Positions 63,001 through 64,000 of a DNA stretch of 64,000 nt are shown here, in pieces; position 1 is the stretch's first letter, and the number at the start of each line of letters is the position of its first letter. Source of the stretch: Tachypleus tridentatus (taxonomy: Eukaryota > Arthropoda > Merostomata > Xiphosura > Limulidae). The notes under the pieces are model-generated. The model was not told the origin of the DNA. It saw only the letters and a program-made list of their open reading frames with translations, and ran no database searches. The stretch spans positions 157,499,290 to 157,563,289 of the forward strand of contig NC_134834.1 of NCBI RefSeq assembly GCF_004210375.1, written 5' to 3'. The translations under genes were made by a program, and so were the position numbers.

Positions 63001-64000
63001 TGCATGACCGTCAAATAGAAAATTACTGTGACAATGATGAGGTTACAAAGTCATTTTACTATAATGCACTTAACCGCTGCATAATGCTGTTGTTTACTTT
63101 CCGTTAATATCACTTTTGATTTAATTTTTAGAATGTACATCAGCCTAGACGAATACAAGTCAGTTCTGAACTCAAGCAACGAAGAACAATTGAATGTACT
63201 GTTTGCACGCTGGACCAACAAAGACATAATCGGCATAGCTGCTTTCCCTTGGGAAAAGGAGGTGCTCTCTTATCTTGGTAAGAAGGCGTATAGATTCTTA
63301 ACAACTAAAGAAACAAAAGAATGAACTTAATATGAGCTTTTGTTGGATACAGCTTTTTATATATATATATTACCATATACATTTTGATTAACACTAGCCA
63401 TTTCATAAATCTGTTCCATTCCTGGTAATATCGAAGATAGAATACATTAAGGAGATAAAATCTAAAATACGTTTAAGAATAGAATTGTACTAACTGAGAC
63501 ATTTATTGTTTGAAATTCGTTTTAGTTTACCGAATTATAAATTGTACTATTGTATTTCTTTAATATACTGTTATAAGAGATAGACATTGTTGTTTTACAA
63601 TAATAATTATAGAAATTCATGTTCATATCATATTGTAAATACTTATACATATATGTAGTTCATAAAGTAACTTCCTTATTTCTCCCTTTTAATTTATAGA
63701 CTTATTTAAAACTACATGCTCTTTAAATGGTCGGTTTCGTAGGTTTCAATGGTTTCAGATCTATTTTTTCAACTTTATGTTGATGTGTTGCGCGCCCACA
63801 CACACACACATTAATAATACGTATAATAAAATTTTCTGCTGATCTTTGTTTATCGCAGGGGGAGTTGTAGTGAAATTGAATGAGTTTGGAGTTGATGGCC
63901 ACATGAACACTTTGGTACACGAATTCGGTCATGCATTAGGTCTGTGGCATGTTCACCGAGGTGTGTCAGAAATGGGGTGCCACGACACCTGTCTTGAAAC
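54050..64000 (+). CDS. PAPPA: Pappalysin-like secreted metalloprotease, six exons in the window, 3' end outside
   Basis: Exons: 54050-54479, 56487-56716, 58057-58493, 61137-61553, 63132-63277, and 63859 to beyond the window; all GT-AG with consistent phases, about 600 codons. Residues 1-20 form a signal peptide (MSIFTIILSLFIF). A basic KQKR near residue 50 might be a processing site. A LamG-like region spans roughly 110-280 (GNFTVELWSKPEGGQ, KWHHLAVTYDGEYLKLFVNG, GTIDALRIWN). Exon 4 opens with YRVINV and carries two Lin12/Notch repeats (GNGICDPEC...NDGGDC and GDGQCDHEC...DRGDCC). Exon 6 has the metzincin zinc site HEFGHALGLWH at about 574-584. Order and wording match human PAPPA/PAPPA2, which cleave IGF-binding proteins; that substrate is not implied for this species. 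The Met-turn, CCP/Sushi modules and C-terminus lie off the window. PAPPA versus PAPPA2 is not resolved. Confidence 0.93.
54566..54690 (+). repeat. tRNA-derived SINE, family B, decayed
   Basis: Contains GGGACAGTGGTAACTTTAAG, TTGCAACGCTAAAATCTAG and TGGCTTTGCTTTAAGACAAA. Lies in pappalysin intron 1. Confidence 0.6.
54777..54845 (+). repeat. tRNA-SINE (family B), 5'-truncated
   Basis: Starts near the B box and reads GATAGCCCGATGTGGCTTTG then CTATAAGAAAA. Confidence 0.6.
54918..55040 (+). repeat. tRNA-derived SINE, family B, well preserved
   Basis: CCCCGGCTAGTACAGCGGTA, ATTTACAACGCCAAAATCAG, B box GGGTTCGATTCCC, then GATAGCCCGATGTAAC and TATAAGAAAAACAC. It has a complete tRNA-like head. Confidence 0.78.
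55041..56317 (+). other. Pappalysin intron 1, remainder
   Basis: AT-rich. A decayed minus-oriented family A SINE lies at about 55705-55860 (TTTGTGCAAAGCTATTTAAG, GGGCTATCTGCGCTAGCC). Nothing else recognised. Confidence 0.5.
56318..56420 (-). repeat. Decayed tRNA-SINE (family B), minus orientation
   Basis: Reverse family B layout: GATGAAACCTCGAATTCTAG then CATTGTAAACCCTCAAGTTT. Ends 66 bp before pappalysin exon 2. Confidence 0.5.
57268..57390. repeat. Two SINE tails fused head-on (family A)
   Basis: A minus-oriented tail (TTTTGAATTTCGCGCAAAGC, 57278-57297) runs directly into a plus-oriented body and tail (CTTCCCCCTAGTTTTCATTC ... GAAATTCAACGAATAAATAA). The heads of both are missing. Confidence 0.65.
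57515..57650 (-). repeat. tRNA-derived SINE, family C, minus orientation
   Basis: TTTGTAATTACACAGAAAGC, then CACGGGTATCCAAACCATG, then TTCGAAGACATACTGCTGTA. Confidence 0.65.
58850..59118 (+). repeat. tRNA-SINE (family A), full length, diverged
   Basis: Head CCCGACATGACTAGGTGG, loop CTCGTAA, B-box-like GGATCTGAGTCCCC, tail GAAATTCAAACCAAACCAAA. Lies in pappalysin intron 3. Confidence 0.8.
59160..59640 (+). mobile_element. Degenerate Tc1-like transposon fragment
   Basis: A block with AACTTGGGCCACTAGGACTG, then RTVQKELWKQAVFK when translated, resembles the N-terminal DNA-binding part of Tc1 transposases. Many stops. A related fragment lies in the next intron at 62450-63050. Confidence 0.45.
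59655..59780 (-). repeat. tRNA-derived SINE, family C, minus orientation
   Basis: TTTGTAATTACGCACAAAG, GGGCTATCTGTGCTATGTCC, ACGAGTATCGAAACCATG, ending ACCGCTGTGCCACTGGGAGG. Confidence 0.7.
60278..60475 (-). repeat. tRNA-SINE (family A), minus orientation, shortened
   Basis: From GAATTTCGCGTAAAGTCACA through GCGCTAGCCGTCCCTAATTT to GGGGGTTCGAACCTGAG, with internal loss around the GGCAGCTAGT segment and most of the head missing. Confidence 0.75.
60535..60612 (+). repeat. tRNA-SINE (family B), 5'-truncated
   Basis: Starts at the B box (TTCGATTCTCAGCGGTGG) and ends TTTGCTCTATAATCGAATAA. Confidence 0.6.
61554..63131 (+). other. Pappalysin intron 4
   Basis: Donor CAG|GTAATA and acceptor TTTTTAG|AATG. 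Contains a purine-rich stretch at 61820-61960 and a Tc1-like fragment. Confidence 0.6.
62450..63050 (+). mobile_element. Degenerate Tc1-like transposon fragment
   Basis: Shares GACGAAGATAT and AACTTGGG blocks with the copy at 59.2 kb. Near 62915 a translated string GGVMCFGLGNLVMELFTMKS resembles the Tc1 catalytic core around GGGSVMVWG. Broken by stops. Confidence 0.45.
63796..63810. repeat. CA microsatellite
   Basis: About seven CA units in pappalysin intron 5. A short TA run also occurs at 63360-63370. Confidence 0.8.

Overview
The window looks like nuclear DNA of an arthropod, most likely a horseshoe crab (Xiphosura). Genes are split by long AT-rich introns with GT-AG borders, and the three host proteins read as animal orthologues. 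The DNA is seeded with tRNA-derived SINEs whose head reads like CCCGGCATGGCCAGGTGG, a repeat I associate with Limulus and Tachypleus. The genus is inferred; the gene calls come from the sequence.

Layout. (1) 1-7.1 kb: a hAT-like MITE, SINEs, and a three-exon plus-strand gene for an XK-related (XKR) membrane protein, 462 aa, complete. (2) 7.1-10.8 kb: AT-rich space between convergent genes. (3) 10.8-35.7 kb: RABGGTB on the minus strand, nine coding exons, 330 aa, all three zinc ligands present. Its introns hold a dead mariner, a 240-bp TA-flanked MITE, a decayed Jockey-like LINE, a minisatellite, a 2.6-kb DNA element with ~820-bp inverted repeats and an open 189-codon ORF, and a 148-bp direct-repeat pair. 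(4) 35.7-46.3 kb: no host gene seen; a hammerhead-like repeat pair, a decayed CR1-like LINE carrying a nested SINE and a TTAA-flanked insert, and a broken Ty3/gypsy fossil. (5) 46.3-53.6 kb: SINE-dense intergenic DNA with two tandem arrays. (6) 54.05 kb to the window end: the 5' part of a plus-strand pappalysin gene (signal peptide, LamG-like region, two LNR modules, metzincin HEXXHXXGXXH site), cut off by the window edge.

The three host genes share no pathway: XKR proteins are multi-pass membrane proteins related to lipid scramblases, RABGGTB is the catalytic subunit that prenylates Rab GTPases, and pappalysins are secreted metalloproteases. Exon borders were read by eye from splice motifs, reading phase and family similarity. 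All exon pairs are phase-compatible. One RABGGTB intron uses a GC-AG donor.
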